Source of the DNA: an uncultured Oscillospiraceae bacterium
Lineage (GTDB): Bacteria; Bacillota; Clostridia; Oscillospirales; Ruminococcaceae
NCBI GenBank assembly: GCA_958427155.1
Contig: CAUABB010000088.1
Coordinates: 1-6,328 of the forward strand
Direction: 5' to 3'
DNA: 6,328 bases
Below, in pieces: positions 6,137 through 6,328 of this stretch; the stretch's first letter is position 1; the number at the start of each line of letters is the position of its first letter. Made by a program: the position numbers and the translations under genes. The notes beneath the pieces were generated by a model. The model had not been told where the DNA came from, did no database searches, and saw only the letters and a list, made by a program, of their open reading frames with translations.

Positions 6137-6153
6137 TGTAAATCTATTTTACA
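6137..6153. promoter_or_regulatory. TGTAAA-N5-TTTACA palindrome, candidate operator
   Basis: Perfect 6-bp arms flank a five-base centre (TCTAT). It lies about 10 bp past the expected start from the upstream promoter and about 20 bp before the TATAAT of the downstream one, an ideal place for a repressor. It resembles a catabolite-response element at its ends (TGTAAA...CA) but lacks the central CG, so CcpA is less likely than a local regulator such as the adjacent ROK protein. Confidence 0.45.
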
Positions 6154-6170
6154 AAAGTGGTTTCAAAAAG

Positions 6171-6179
6171 TGTTATAAT
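6171..6179 (+). promoter_or_regulatory. Extended -10 element, second dehydrogenase promoter candidate
   Basis: TGTTATAAT is a perfect -10 with the TGn extension. No -35 is well spaced: TTTACA at 6148-6153, the right arm of the palindrome, leaves a 20-bp spacer. Transcription would start near 6186, giving a leader of about 37 bases. Confidence 0.5.
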
Positions 6180-6222
6180 AATTTATCTAACAGGTAAATA
6201 AAGTGATCAGGAGGGCTTGTAA

Positions 6223-6328
6223 ATGGAAAATAAAGCGGTTTTTATGACAGGGCTGGAACAAATGGAGATGCGCGATGTTCCGTACCCAACTCCAAAGGAA
6301 AAACAGGTTGTTGTTAAGCTTGAGTACG
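6223..6328 (+). CDS. Medium-chain (zinc alcohol/polyol) dehydrogenase-like protein, N-terminal fragment
   Basis: Only the first 35 residues are inside the window; the gene runs off the right edge. The start ATG is well supported by AGGAGGG (6209-6215), about seven bases upstream. MENKAVFMTGLEQMEMRDVP is followed by YPTPKEKQVVVKLEY. This fits the opening of the GroES-like domain of medium-chain dehydrogenases: a K-A-x-x-x strand, then D-V-P-x-P, then E/K-x-x-V-V-V-K-x-x-Y. In sorbitol, threonine and alcohol dehydrogenases the next residues are usually V-G-I-C-G-S-D with the first zinc ligand, which would fall just past the edge. A polyol such as sorbitol or xylitol is a reasonable guess because a sugar-sensing ROK regulator lies immediately upstream, but the substrate cannot be determined from this fragment. 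Confidence 0.75.
   Translation, partial: MENKAVFMTGLEQMEMRDVPYPTPKEKQVVVKLEY

Noticed and set aside
6137..6153. CcpA catabolite-response element
   Set aside because: The site has TG...CA ends but lacks the central CG that the cre consensus requires, so only a generic operator is claimed.

Overview
The window looks like ordinary chromosome from a low-to-mid G+C Gram-positive bacterium, most likely a clostridial member of the Bacillota. The evidence is A+T-rich intergenic DNA, strong AGGAGG-type ribosome sites, likely non-ATG or GTG-overlapping starts, several TTGxxx-N17/18-TATxAT promoters, a long U-tailed hairpin terminator, and the gene families present. No 16S gene or other marker allows a firmer placement. 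I see no mobile element, CRISPR array, rRNA or tRNA.

Layout, left to right. Positions 1-1754 (minus strand) hold nearly all of a two-domain glutamine-dependent NAD+ synthetase (nadE), whose C-terminus runs off the left edge. A 282-bp gap holds divergent promoters for nadE and for a small plus-strand gene (2037-2375). That gene encodes 112 residues made largely of three 25-residue units resembling DUF4116. A perfect 19-bp bidirectional terminator (2374-2415) separates it from a convergent minus-strand cluster. In order of transcription the cluster holds an extended/atypical SDR (3658-4680), a flavodoxin-fold protein with a compact four-cysteine motif (3020-3535), and a second flavodoxin-fold protein with the FMN-loop motif (2427-3035). 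The last two overlap by 16 bp.

A divergent regulatory region (4681-4870) separates this cluster from a ROK-family transcriptional regulator (4871-5998, plus strand). A 224-bp gap follows, with two promoter candidates and two palindromes. Then comes the first 35 codons of a medium-chain (zinc alcohol/polyol) dehydrogenase-like protein, cut by the right edge. The simplest reading is that the ROK protein senses a sugar or its derivative and controls the dehydrogenase downstream, and possibly the divergent SDR/flavoprotein cluster. NAD+ synthetase and the DUF4116-like gene are probably independent units.

Nothing here is clearly a new defence or mobile system. The points most worth checking are the paired flavoproteins with complementary motifs, the isolated DUF4116-like gene with its own promoter and terminator, and the palindromes around the dehydrogenase promoter.
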